DNA of 64,000 bases from Iodidimonas sp. SYSU 1G8 (GCF_039655775.1 NZ_JBBYXJ010000001.1:992001-1056000); one strand, 5' to 3'; counted from the first letter of the stretch, positions 23,944 to 35,286 are shown. The notes: generated by a model not told the origin, from the letters alone. Program-made: numbers and translations.

Positions 23944-25170
23944 TCAGACCGCGGCAGCGGTCCTGACGATGCGGCCGGCCAGCAAGGGCTCTACCCGCAG
24001 ACGCTCGGGCACGTGGTCGCCGAGCATGCGGTCCACATGCTCCTCCAGGTGATAGATGCGCTTTTCGTGATAGCTGCATTTCGGCCCGGCGAAGACGGGA
24101 GAGCGCAGCGAGTGCTGGATGTGCTCCATGTTCCAGGTGTCTTCGTCGAGCACGATGTCGAAATAGGCGGCGCGCTGCGCGTGGTCCGGCGGCGGATCGC
24201 CCTGCCCCCAATCCTCCTCGACCACCGAGGTGACGATCCGCGTGTGTTCGTGACCCAGCGGCCAGAACTCCATGAGGATGTAGCCGGTCTCGCTGGCCGG
24301 GGTCAGGAGGTTGGGAAAGATGTGATAGGACACGTTGGCCTCGCGGCGCAGCACCCGGCCCTCGTCCCAGTCATCGGGAATCACATCCGGCGGCGCCTTG
24401 TAGTTCTGCGGCGTCGCCGGCACGATCATGCGCGAGTGGCCATTCTCGAAGAAGGTCGACACCGTTCCCCGGTAGTCGATGGTGCCCGAGACCGTTTCCG
24501 GATGGATGGTCGTGATGTGGTAGACCTCGATGAAGGCCTCGATCGCGACGCGCCAGTTGCAGGCGATCACGCGCTCGCGGCGGTTCGAGGGCCGCTTGTG
24601 CGCCGCCCAGGCGAAATCCGTCGCTACAGGACCCAGCCACGCCGCGAGATCGGGCGCATCGGCATGGACATTGATGAAGATGTGATCGCCCCACAGCTCG
24701 CAGCGCACCGATTTGAGGTTGTGCTTGCTGCGGTCCATGTCCGGGGAGAAGTCCCAGGGACCGGGGATGCCGACCAGCTTTCCTTCCAGGTCGTAGGTCC
24801 AGCTGTGGAACTGGCACTTGAGACGGCTGCCGGCCTTGCCGCATGGCTCGCGGGTAATGGTCGCGCCCCGATGCTGGCAGGTATTGTAGAAGGCGCGGAT
24901 GACGCCGTCGCGCCCGCGCACGAGCAGGATCGGCGCCCTGCCGAAATTATCGAATGACTTGTAGTCGCCGGGCTCCGGAAGCTCCCATGCCGAGCCGGCG
25001 TAGAGCCACGCCTTGTCGAAGACATGCTCCTGTTCCAGCCGGTGGAACGCCGCATCGATATAGCGCTCGCGCGGAATGGGCGGCAGGTCCGGAAACCCGT
25101 CCGGCGGCGCGTTGCGAGACCGCTCGCGCTGGATTTCCACACGTAGAAGATCGACTGTCGCGGTATCCAT
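23944..25170 (-). CDS. Rieske-type aromatic ring-hydroxylating oxygenase, alpha subunit
   Basis: A 408-residue oxygenase. The Rieske [2Fe-2S] ligands are CQHRG and KCQFHSW (C-X-H and C-X2-H). The mononuclear iron site has EVYHITTIHPET (two His) with a downstream Asp in FDIVLDED. Members of this family hydroxylate or demethylate aromatic, betaine-like or steroid substrates and need a separate reductase, which is not encoded nearby. The strong ribosome site GGGGAGGAAG precedes the ATG. It is the first gene of an operon with the amidohydrolase, from a promoter that carries the TetR-gene operator element. Confidence 0.93.
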   Translation of the reverse strand: MDTATVDLLRVEIQRERSRNAPPDGFPDLPPIPRERYIDAAFHRLEQEHVFDKAWLYAGSAWELPEPGDYKSFDNFGRAPILLVRGRDGVIRAFYNTCQHRGATITREPCGKAGSRLKCQFHSWTYDLEGKLVGIPGPWDFSPDMDRSKHNLKSVRCELWGDHIFINVHADAPDLAAWLGPVATDFAWAAHKRPSNRRERVIACNWRVAIEAFIEVYHITTIHPETVSGTIDYRGTVSTFFENGHSRMIVPATPQNYKAPPDVIPDDWDEGRVLRREANVSYHIFPNLLTPASETGYILMEFWPLGHEHTRIVTSVVEEDWGQGDPPPDHAQRAAYFDIVLDEDTWNMEHIQHSLRSPVFAGPKCSYHEKRIYHLEEHVDRMLGDHVPERLRVEPLLAGRIVRTAAAV

Positions 25171-25211
25171 GGCTTCCTCCCCGAAGCTGGTGAACCGTCG
25201 TAAGCCGTATC

Positions 25212-25240
25212 AATTTCAAACATGTTACAATCAGAGTCAA
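25212..25240 (-). promoter_or_regulatory. Rieske operon promoter with a TetR-type operator element
   Basis: On the minus strand, TTGACT (25240-25235) is followed after 8 nt by AACATGTTTGA (25226-25216), which lies in the spacer before a weak -10 (GAAATT, 25217-25212; 17-nt spacing). The start codon is 41 nt further on. The identical 11-mer after the identical hexamer occurs in the promoter of the TetR gene at 20637. Confidence 0.55.
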
Positions 25241-25286
25241 GACAGAGCTTTGGCCTCCATCTTGACTCCCTCACAGCGACGAAATG

Positions 25287-27926
25287 TCAGCCGCCGGCGA
25301 CGCTCTTGGACGCGATCTCGTACACGTCCTTCGACAGACCGGGCTGGCGCAGGATCCGGTCAATCTCGGCCCGCATCAGGCCACGCCGCTTCTCGTCGTA
25401 GCGGCGCCACTGGTTGAAGCCACCCACCATGCGCGCCGCGACCTGCGGATTGATCCGGTCCAGCTCCAGCACCGTGTCGGCGAGCAGTTCGTAGCCGCCG
25501 CCATGGGCGTCATGGAAACGGGGCATGTTGGATTGGGTGAACGCGCCGATCAGCGAGCGGACCCGGTTCGGATTCCTGATGGAGAATGACTCGTGCCCCA
25601 TCAGCGACCGGACCCGTTCCAGCGTATCGGGCAATTCGGACATGGCCTGCACCGACAGCCACTTGTCGATCACCAGCGGATTCTTCGACCATTTTTCGTA
25701 GAACGCCTGCACGGCTTCCTCGCGCTCCGGCACATCCGTATTGGCGAGCGCGGTCAGCGCGGCCAGCGAATCGGTCATGTTGTCGGCCCAGAAGAACTGG
25801 TCGCGGCACAGTGCCACGGTCTCCCGCGACGGATTGGCCATGAGATAGAACAGGCAGGCATTCTTGAGGCTGCGGCGGCCCACCGCGTCGGATGCGAAGC
25901 GATAGGGCTGGCGATCGTTCAGGCGATGGTAGATCGCCAGGAACCTGTCACCCAGCCGACGCGACAGCTCGGCGCGCACGAACTGGTGCACATGCTCGAT
26001 GGCCTCCACGTCGATCTCGGCCATCTGCTGCGCCAGATAGGACTGGCTGGGCAAGGTGATGGCGAGCGCGATGAACGCGGGATCGAGGCTGGCGCTGGTC
26101 AGCACCGCCTCGAACGCGGTGAGGAAGGTCGGGTCCAGCACCATGGGCTGGCGTTGGCGATAGGCCGTCACCAGATCGAGCATCAGGCCGGTCGCCAGGG
26201 TCTGGCCGGCTTCCCACCGGGCAAACTCGTCGGGATCATTGCTCAGCAGGAACGCCAGATCCTCGCGGCTGTAGCCTGCATCCAGCGTGACGGGCGCCGA
26301 GAACCCGCGCAGCAGCGACGGCACCGGCCGCTCGCCGATACCGGTGAAGGTAAAGCTCTGCTCGGGCTCCTTGACGTCGAGCACGCGGCTGAGCGGGCCG
26401 TCGTCATTGTCGCCCTCGAAGGTGAGCGGCATCTGGCGGCCGCCCGCGCCCAGCAGACCAACCGCCAGCGGGATATGAAGCGGACGCTTTTCCGGCTGGC
26501 CCGGAGTCGGCTTGGCCGACTGCCTGACCCTCAGCGTGTAGGTCTGCTCGCCCTCGTTCCAGGCGCCGCGGACTTCCAGATGCGGCGTGCCGGCCTGGCC
26601 GTACCAGCGGGTGAACTGGGTGAGGTCGACGCCGGAGGCATCCTGCATGGCGGCGACGAAATCCTCGACCGTGGCGGCGGTGCCGTCATGGCGCTTGAAG
26701 TAGAGGTCCATGCCCTTTCGGAAGTTGTCCTTGCCGATGATGGTCTGCATCATCCGGATGATCTCGGCGCCCTTCTCATACACGGTCGCCGTATAGAAAT
26801 TGTTGATTTCAATATAGGATTCGGGACGCACTGGGTGCGCCTGCGGCCCGGCATCCTCGGGGAACTGGCGGGCGCGCAGCATCTTGACGTCGTCGATGCG
26901 CTGCTCGGCGGCCGACTGCATGTCGGCGGAGAACTGCTGGTCGCGGAAGACGGTCAGGCCTTCCTTCAGGCTCAGCTGGAACCAGTCCCGGCAGGTCACG
27001 CGGTTGCCGGTCCAGTTATGGAAATATTCGTGCGCGATGACGCTTTCGATGGCGTTGAAGTTGGCGTCGGTCGCGGTTTCGGGCGTCGCCAGCACATAGG
27101 CGCTGTTGAAGACGTTGAGGCTCTTGTTCTCCATCGCGCCCATGTTGAAGTCGCGGACGGCGACGATGTTGTAGATGTCCAGGTCGTATTCCAGACCGAA
27201 GACGTCCTCATCCCATTTCATGGATTTCTTCAGCGATTCCATGGCGTGCGCGCACTTGTCGCTGTCCTCGGCCACGGTATAGATCCGCAAGGTCACGTCG
27301 CGACCGGACGATGTGATGAAATGGTCTTCCACATGGGCCAGATCGCCGGCCACCAGGGCGAACAGGTAACTCGGCTTCAGAAACGGGTCTTCCCAGACCG
27401 CCTGATGCCGGCCGCCGTCGAGATCGTCGGTTTCCACCAGATTGCCGTTCGACAGCAGCACCGGATACTTCGTCTTGTCGGCGGTGATCCTGGTGGTGAA
27501 GCGGGACAGCACGTCGGGACGGTCGAGGAAATAGGTGATACGGCGGAAGCCTTCCGCCTCGCACTGGGTACAGAAATTGCCGCTCGACTGGTACAGGCCG
27601 GAAAGCTGGGTGTTTTCCTGCGGCTTGAGGCGCGTGACGATCTGGATTTCGGCCTCATGCCCGATCAGGGGAATGATCAGGCTGGCGGGCGTAACCGTGT
27701 AATCATCGCGCCCCAGCGCATGGCCATCGACCTTCACGGAGATCAGCTCGAGGTCCTCGCCATCCAGGGTCAGCGGGTCCTCGGACCGCGTCCGCCGCAC
27801 CGACATGGTCGATGTGACGAGGGTGGATTCCTCGGCCAGATCGAAGCGCAGATCGACCTTCTCGATGGCGAAGGACGGCGAGCGGTAATCCTGCAGGCGG
27901 ATGGTCTGGGGGCTGGCGTGGTCCAT
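25287..27926 (-). CDS. pepN: Aminopeptidase N (M1 zinc metallopeptidase)
   Basis: An 879-residue cytoplasmic aminopeptidase of the bacterial PepN type. The exopeptidase motif reads GAMENKSLN and the zinc site is HEYFHNW with the second Glu in LKEGLTVFRDQQFS. The long C-terminal helical domain (ending near KDVYEIASKSVAGG) fits the usual length of 870-890 residues. It removes N-terminal residues from peptides during protein turnover. The gene stands alone: 116 nt separate it from the Rieske promoter and 142 nt from the upstream fatty-acid gene. Confidence 0.97.
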   Translation of the reverse strand: MDHASPQTIRLQDYRSPSFAIEKVDLRFDLAEESTLVTSTMSVRRTRSEDPLTLDGEDLELISVKVDGHALGRDDYTVTPASLIIPLIGHEAEIQIVTRLKPQENTQLSGLYQSSGNFCTQCEAEGFRRITYFLDRPDVLSRFTTRITADKTKYPVLLSNGNLVETDDLDGGRHQAVWEDPFLKPSYLFALVAGDLAHVEDHFITSSGRDVTLRIYTVAEDSDKCAHAMESLKKSMKWDEDVFGLEYDLDIYNIVAVRDFNMGAMENKSLNVFNSAYVLATPETATDANFNAIESVIAHEYFHNWTGNRVTCRDWFQLSLKEGLTVFRDQQFSADMQSAAEQRIDDVKMLRARQFPEDAGPQAHPVRPESYIEINNFYTATVYEKGAEIIRMMQTIIGKDNFRKGMDLYFKRHDGTAATVEDFVAAMQDASGVDLTQFTRWYGQAGTPHLEVRGAWNEGEQTYTLRVRQSAKPTPGQPEKRPLHIPLAVGLLGAGGRQMPLTFEGDNDDGPLSRVLDVKEPEQSFTFTGIGERPVPSLLRGFSAPVTLDAGYSREDLAFLLSNDPDEFARWEAGQTLATGLMLDLVTAYRQRQPMVLDPTFLTAFEAVLTSASLDPAFIALAITLPSQSYLAQQMAEIDVEAIEHVHQFVRAELSRRLGDRFLAIYHRLNDRQPYRFASDAVGRRSLKNACLFYLMANPSRETVALCRDQFFWADNMTDSLAALTALANTDVPEREEAVQAFYEKWSKNPLVIDKWLSVQAMSELPDTLERVRSLMGHESFSIRNPNRVRSLIGAFTQSNMPRFHDAHGGGYELLADTVLELDRINPQVAARMVGGFNQWRRYDEKRRGLMRAEIDRILRQPGLSKDVYEIASKSVAGG

Positions 27927-28068
27927 GAAACCCTTCGCGTCATGATGTGGAAGTAGCGCCGCGGCCCCGCTCGATCAGCGAAGTCGCGGCGCCGGAGGCT
28001 GTGATGTAGGGTGCCTCACCGAGGGGGCAAAGAGAAACCCGCCCGCTCGCCAAGGCACCCAATTCGGG

Positions 28069-30168
<2,100 letters not shown>

Positions 30169-30216
30169 GACTGGATTCCCTGAGTTGGTTCTTTTCTGGT
30201 TGGAAAGCTCGCACGA

Positions 30217-30253
30217 CGGGTGGCCACCCGCGCGGAATTCCTGTTAGAACAGG
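30217..30253. promoter_or_regulatory. Two dyads in the divergent fadB-like / soxA gap
   Basis: CGGGTGGCCACCCG (30217-30230) is a perfect 14-bp palindrome. CCTGTT-AG-AACAGG (30240-30253) is a 6+2+6 inverted repeat just beyond it. Both lie in the middle of the 141-nt gap that must hold both divergent promoters. They are good candidates for regulator sites; the regulator is unknown. Confidence 0.4.
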
Positions 30254-30309
30254 TCGGACGAGCCGCCGACAATGTGCCAGACCAGCGATTTCACAGGCAA
30301 GACCTATAG

Positions 30310-33126
30310 ATGCCAGCGTTAATGCGCCGACGTGAAACGGGGGGCCGGATTGATCGGTCTCGTCCGCTTTCGTTCAGCTTCAATGGACGGCCCTGCGTCG
30401 GCTTCGCGGGAGATACACTCGCGTCCGCCCTGCTCGCCAACGACATTTCCATCATCGGCCGCAGCCTGCGGCATAACCGGCCGCGCAGCATCATGGGGGC
30501 CGGATATTCCGACCAGACCTCCTACCTGAAGCTGCACGAGAACGGCGGCATGCGCATCGTGCAGGCGACTCAGGTGGAACTTTACGACGGCCTCACGGCC
30601 GAAAGCCTGTTGCCCTGGCCGCCACCGACCCTGATCGAACGGCTGCGCCGGGACCAGCCGAAAGCGCCGACGACCGATCCGGTCCACACCGCCATGCGGC
30701 CCGATTTCGCCGCCGAATCCGGCTTCGCCCATTGCGACGTGCTGGTGGTCGGCGGCGGCCCCGCCGGTCTCATGACCGCCCTGACCGCCGGCTACGCCGG
30801 CGCGCGCGTCATCGTGGCGGATGATGGATTCTCCATAGGAGGCAGCCTGCTCTGGTGCCCCGCGACCATCGACGGCATGGACAGCGATACCTGGCTGCAG
30901 GATGCGGAACAGGCGCTGCGCAGCCTGCCCGACGTTCAGATCTTCACCCGCAGCACCGTGACCGGCATCGACGGACGCGGTCATGTGGTGATTCTGCGCG
31001 AATGCGCCGGGCCTGAGACCGCGGGGTCATCGACGGGCGGCCAGTGGCAGGTCTGGAAGATCATCGCCAAGCAGATCGTCCTGGCCTCGGGCACCGTGGA
31101 ACGCCAGATGGTCTTTCCGGACAACGACACGCCGGGCGTCATGCTGTCGAGCGCTGTGCTGGGTTATTCCCGCCAATTCGCCCTGCAACCCGTCGATGGC
31201 GCGGTGGCCGTGGTCAGCAACAATGACCGTACCCTCGAACTGGCGGCGCGCCTGTTCGACGAGGGATTGCGGATCGAGACGGTAATCGATGCCCGGCGCG
31301 AAATCCGCGCCGAAATGATTACCGCCATGTGCGACCGGGGCATCAATCTGTTTGGCGGCCATGTCATCACCAGGATCTCCGGTGAAACGCATGTTGATGG
31401 CATCGAGGTGAACCATCTGAGCGAAGGCCGCGTGGATGGAGACCGTAAGCATTTCGCCTGCCGGTTCGTCGCCACGTCGGGCGGCTGGAATCCCCGCATC
31501 GACCTGTTGCGCCAGGCCGGCGGCACGGTCGCCTACGATGCGGGCTCCGCGGCCCTCGTCCCCACCAGCCTGGGGTCGATCTCGTTCGCCGCGGGCAGCG
31601 TCGCCGGAAACGGATCGCTCAATTTCGCCCTGCAATCGGGCCGCGACGCCGGCGTCGCCGCCGCACGCGCCATCGGCCTGAAGGGCGGCGAGGAAATCAC
31701 CGTCCCGGAGACCGATGCCCAGCCCGGACCCACGACCACCATGCCCTTGTGGCAGGTGCCGCAGTCGGGCCTGAGCAACCGGGCCCGGCAGTGGGTCGAC
31801 CTGCGGCGGGACATGACGACCAGCGACTATTCGCCATCGGGCCGCGCCGCCGAGGATACCTGGCTGGGCGGGATCGCCGACGCGGCCCTGACGCCGCCGC
31901 GTCCGGCCGTGAGCTTCGACTTCGTCACCATGAACGTGGAACGCAAGCCGGAGCCGCCCTTGCGCCTTCTGCCCGCGCATCCATCCTATGCCGCGCGCGA
32001 CGCGGCGTTCCGGCGCACCGGCGGATGGCTCAGCCCGGCCTACTATCCCGTTCAGGACGCGACGGCGGAACAGGCCGTCACCGCCGAGATGCATGCCGCC
32101 CGCAATGGCGGCGGTCTGATCGACTTTTCCTTCCTGGGCCGCATCGAGATTGCCGGCGACAACGCCCCCGACTTCCTCGAGCGGCTCTATTGCACCCCCA
32201 TGGCCAACCTGCCGATCGGCACCGCCCGCTATGGCCGTATGCTGGACGAGGCAGGCGCGGTGGTCGATCACGGCATCGTCGCGCGGCTCGACGAGACACG
32301 CTTTCTGATCCACACCTCGCCAGGCAACGAGGGGCCTGTGCGTGAATGGTTCGAGAGCTGGCTGAGCACGGACCTGGCCAGAATGTCCGTGGTGATCGCG
32401 CCGCTGGGCTCCTCCTGGGCAACCTTCGCCGTCGCCGGACCCCGCGCCCGTCAGGTTCTGCTCGAGCTCGAGCGGGATATCGATATCTCCACGGCGGGCT
32501 TCCCTTTCCTCGCCGTGCGCGAAGGCACCTTGTGCGGCGCGCCCGTCCGGATGATCCGGACAGGCAATATCGGCGAGGTCTGCTTCGAGGTCAGCGTCCC
32601 CGCCAGCTACGGCAAGTCGCTGTGGGACATGCTGATGATGGCCGGCTCGCGCTTCGGCCTCAAGCCGGTCGGCGAAATCGCGCTTCACCGGCTGGCGGCG
32701 GAGAAAGGCCGGATCGATATTCCGGGCGTGGCGAGCCGCAGCCTGACGCCCTTCGACCTTGATCCGGCGGGTAAATACCGCCCGAAGGACGAGGAATTCG
32801 TCGGCAAGAGCGCTTTGGCCCGGGCCCGCAGCGGACCGCAGGAACGCCTGCAACTGGTGGCGCTACGCAGCGAGGACGCGGCCATCGTGTTGCCCCAGAG
32901 CGGCATGGTCGTCTCGCTCGACGGCAATCAGGACAACAGGCAGGGCCGGATCGTCCTCAGTTTCGACAGCGACGCGGTTGGACAGCCTGTGACCCTGGCG
33001 CTGATCGTCAACGGGCATCAGCGCCTGGGCGACACTGTCCGCGTCACCGCGCGCGGCGCCAGCGCGCCGGCCCGGATCGTGAAGCCGTTCATCTTCGACC
33101 CCAGCGGAAGGCGCCGTTATGGTTGA
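30310..33126 (+). CDS. soxA: Sarcosine oxidase, alpha subunit
   Basis: A 938-residue subunit of heterotetrameric sarcosine oxidase, which demethylates sarcosine to glycine with transfer of the C1 unit to tetrahydrofolate. The N-terminal domain starts GGRIDRSRPLSFSFNG. The nucleotide-binding Rossmann motif is VLVVGGGPAGLMTALTAG, and a second FAD/NAD region includes GTVERQMVFPDNDTPGVML. The C-terminal third is a GcvT-like folate domain (GLIDFSFLGRIEIAGDNA; GEVCFEVSVP). An ATG at 30322 is an alternative start. The gene overlaps soxG by 8 nt. The usual soxB and soxD partners, normally directly upstream, are absent here. Confidence 0.93.
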   Translation: MPALMRRRETGGRIDRSRPLSFSFNGRPCVGFAGDTLASALLANDISIIGRSLRHNRPRSIMGAGYSDQTSYLKLHENGGMRIVQATQVELYDGLTAESLLPWPPPTLIERLRRDQPKAPTTDPVHTAMRPDFAAESGFAHCDVLVVGGGPAGLMTALTAGYAGARVIVADDGFSIGGSLLWCPATIDGMDSDTWLQDAEQALRSLPDVQIFTRSTVTGIDGRGHVVILRECAGPETAGSSTGGQWQVWKIIAKQIVLASGTVERQMVFPDNDTPGVMLSSAVLGYSRQFALQPVDGAVAVVSNNDRTLELAARLFDEGLRIETVIDARREIRAEMITAMCDRGINLFGGHVITRISGETHVDGIEVNHLSEGRVDGDRKHFACRFVATSGGWNPRIDLLRQAGGTVAYDAGSAALVPTSLGSISFAAGSVAGNGSLNFALQSGRDAGVAAARAIGLKGGEEITVPETDAQPGPTTTMPLWQVPQSGLSNRARQWVDLRRDMTTSDYSPSGRAAEDTWLGGIADAALTPPRPAVSFDFVTMNVERKPEPPLRLLPAHPSYAARDAAFRRTGGWLSPAYYPVQDATAEQAVTAEMHAARNGGGLIDFSFLGRIEIAGDNAPDFLERLYCTPMANLPIGTARYGRMLDEAGAVVDHGIVARLDETRFLIHTSPGNEGPVREWFESWLSTDLARMSVVIAPLGSSWATFAVAGPRARQVLLELERDIDISTAGFPFLAVREGTLCGAPVRMIRTGNIGEVCFEVSVPASYGKSLWDMLMMAGSRFGLKPVGEIALHRLAAEKGRIDIPGVASRSLTPFDLDPAGKYRPKDEEFVGKSALARARSGPQERLQLVALRSEDAAIVLPQSGMVVSLDGNQDNRQGRIVLSFDSDAVGQPVTLALIVNGHQRLGDTVRVTARGASAPARIVKPFIFDPSGRRRYG

Positions 33127-33697
33127 TCTCGTCGCCCAGTCACCGCTGCAGGACCATTGGGCGGACAATTATCCGGCGCGCATTCAGCGCACCGGCCTCG
33201 ATGTGCGCGAAAATCCCGGACGCCTGAAATATCTGCTGGCGACCGACGGAACCAGCGATGTGCTGCGGGCCGTCACCACCTCGCTGGGCGCGCCGTTGCC
33301 GGCCACGGCCAAGGACATCACGGGCGACGATCCCTGCTGCATTCGGCTGGCGCCCAACCGGTGGCTGATCTGCTACGAGCGCTCGCATGGCCTCGGCGAA
33401 CGGCTGATCCGCACCACCGCCGCGCTGCAGGCCTCGGTCAACGATGTCAGCGACGGCTGGCTGTCCATCGATATCGCCGGTCCCCTCGCCTACGCGCTGC
33501 TGGTGCGCGGCTGTGAGCTGGACCTGCACCAGCGTGCCTTCGGCAAGGGACGCTTCGCGGCCACCCAGATCGCGGCCATCGACGTGCTGATCCATTTGCG
33601 GGTCCACGCCGACTCCTACGAGGTTCTGGTGGATCGCTCGCTTGCGGCGGACCTCTGGATGTGGCTAAAGGACAGGGCGAAGGAACTCACCGAGTAA
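33119..33697 (+). CDS. soxG: Sarcosine oxidase, gamma subunit
   Basis: A 192-residue GcvT-like small subunit. PNRWLICYERS, VNDVSDGWLSIDIAGPLAYALLVRGCELDL and the closing IHLRVHADSYEVLVDRSLA are typical of SoxG. It packs against the alpha subunit in the oxidase. Its start lies within the end of soxA (8-nt overlap), so translation is coupled. The gene order soxA-soxG-purU is the conserved tail of sarcosine oxidase operons. Confidence 0.93.
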   Translation: MVDLVAQSPLQDHWADNYPARIQRTGLDVRENPGRLKYLLATDGTSDVLRAVTTSLGAPLPATAKDITGDDPCCIRLAPNRWLICYERSHGLGERLIRTTAALQASVNDVSDGWLSIDIAGPLAYALLVRGCELDLHQRAFGKGRFAATQIAAIDVLIHLRVHADSYEVLVDRSLAADLWMWLKDRAKELTE

Positions 33698-33739
33698 GGG
33701 GAGCCCCCGCGCACCCGGCGAGTCCCAACGAGAAGACCC

Positions 33740-34609
33740 ATGAACGGCCCTGAAGACAGCTACGTCCTGACCCTCACCTGCCCCGACCGCACCGGCATCG
33801 TTGCCGCCGTCACCGGATTCCTCGCCGAGCGGGACGGCTTCCTGACCGAGCTGTCCCACTACGCCGATCCGGTGTCGAAACGCTCGTTCCTGCGCACTGT
33901 CTTCCACGCCGGCAGCCCCAAACTGCCGACCCGCGAGAAGCTGCAGCAGGAATTCCTCGCCGTTTCCGACCGGTTCTCCATGGATTTCCGCATCGTACCC
34001 GCCGCGCAGAAATGCCGCGTCATGGTGCTGGTCAGCAAGTTCGGCCACTGCCTCAACAATTTGCTGCACGACTGGCGCAATGGCAGCCTGCCCATCGACA
34101 TCCGCGCCGTCGTCTCGAACCACGAGGACATGCGCTCGCTGGTCGAATGGCACGGCATTCCCTACCAGTACCTGCCGGTGACGGCAGAGACCAAGGCGAG
34201 ACAGGAAGAACGGATCAAGGAACTGGTGGGCTCGCTGGAGATCGATCTGGTCGTGCTCGCGCGCTACATGCAGATCCTGTCCGACGACATGTGCCGGGCG
34301 CTGGAATGGAAGGCGATCAACATCCACCATTCCTTCCTGCCCAGCTTCAAGGGCGCCAAGCCCTATCATCAGGCCCATGCGCGCGGCGTGAAGATCATCG
34401 GGGCAACCGCCCATTACGTCACCCAGGCGCTGGACGAAGGCCCGATCATCGAACAGTCGGTGGAACGCATCGACCATGTGCAGACGCCCGACGACATGGT
34501 GCGCATCGGCCGCGACATCGAAAGCGTGGTGCTCAACCGCGCCGTCCGCTGGCACGCGGAACACCGCATCCTGGACAACGGCAACAAGACGGTCGTGTTC
34601 AAGTCCTGA
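33740..34609 (+). CDS. purU: Formyltetrahydrofolate deformylase
   Basis: A 289-residue enzyme that hydrolyses 10-formyl-tetrahydrofolate to formate and tetrahydrofolate. The N-terminal ACT domain (residues 8-90; LTCPDRTGIVAAVTGFLAE) is followed by a formyltransferase-like domain with INIHHSFLPSFKGAKPYHQA and the catalytic Asp in ALDEGPIIEQ. It is found behind soxG in sarcosine operons, where it recycles the folate loaded by demethylation. It lies 42 nt after soxG and is very likely in the same transcript. Confidence 0.96.
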   Translation: MNGPEDSYVLTLTCPDRTGIVAAVTGFLAERDGFLTELSHYADPVSKRSFLRTVFHAGSPKLPTREKLQQEFLAVSDRFSMDFRIVPAAQKCRVMVLVSKFGHCLNNLLHDWRNGSLPIDIRAVVSNHEDMRSLVEWHGIPYQYLPVTAETKARQEERIKELVGSLEIDLVVLARYMQILSDDMCRALEWKAINIHHSFLPSFKGAKPYHQAHARGVKIIGATAHYVTQALDEGPIIEQSVERIDHVQTPDDMVRIGRDIESVVLNRAVRWHAEHRILDNGNKTVVFKS

Positions 34610-34617
34610 AGCGACAA

Positions 34618-35286
34618 CTAGGCTGCCGTCGACGCTCGGTATATCGCCTCAGCGTGAACGTCGGCGCAATCAATGGTCTCGAAACCGACATCTTGATCAG
34701 CAAACGCCAAGAACATATCGGTTCCACCTAAAACCACAGCCTGAGCCCCTTTCTCGCACAATGCGCGGCCAGCTTCAAACAAGGTTCGACGCTGTTCTCC
34801 AGTTGATCGCCCATTCGTCGCAATACCCAAATACGCTTGATGTACGTCGTCGAATGAATCGGCAGGAATGACTAAGTCTGAGGACCTTAGCGCGCCATAG
34901 CATCCAGTCTGCATGACGACACGGGTGCCAAGCAAGCCCACCCGATGCAGTCCTCGCCCGGCTATAGTCGCTTCAAGCGCCGGAAGGGCGCTGATGATCG
35001 GAAGAGGCGACCGAGCCTCAACCTCGCGAACGCAGAAATGGCCCGTCATTGAGGTAATCGCAGCGACCTGGGCGCCCGCGTCGCGGAGCCTGCCGATGAG
35101 AGAGAGGAAAATTCCAGCCTGTTCGCTGGCTGCCCCCCGGGCGGCGTTCGCGCTCAACGTAGCGACGTCAGCGTGAGCGATTGTAATATCCAGTGAATGA
35201 GTTGACCCAGCGTAAAGCTGGATCAGCCTACGATAATAGTAGTCGGTGGCCGCCGGCCCAATTCCGCCAATAAGTCCAATATGCAT
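34618..35286 (-). CDS. Aspartate/glutamate racemase superfamily protein lacking the canonical Cys pair
   Basis: A 222-residue protein of the Asp/Glu racemase fold: MHIGLIGGIGPAATDYYYRR at the N-terminus, VGLLGTR at the middle, and ETIDCADVHAEAIY at the end. The two catalytic Cys are not at their normal places. PCNTAH-like is TSMTGH, and GCTE-like is GGTDMFL; a Cys does follow the first motif (GHFC). It may belong to a side branch with other chemistry. I place the start at ATG 35286; a TTG lies one codon earlier. By counting lines, the gene is about 54% G+C against roughly two-thirds around it, with many A/T-ending codons, a sign of recent acquisition. It converges on purU. Confidence 0.8.
   Translation of the reverse strand: MHIGLIGGIGPAATDYYYRRLIQLYAGSTHSLDITIAHADVATLSANAARGAASEQAGIFLSLIGRLRDAGAQVAAITSMTGHFCVREVEARSPLPIISALPALEATIAGRGLHRVGLLGTRVVMQTGCYGALRSSDLVIPADSFDDVHQAYLGIATNGRSTGEQRRTLFEAGRALCEKGAQAVVLGGTDMFLAFADQDVGFETIDCADVHAEAIYRASTAA

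Noticed and set aside
25593-27956. A 787-codon open frame antisense to pepN
   Set aside because: The sense frame carries GAMEN and HEXXH motifs; the antisense product has no recognisable domain and skewed composition.
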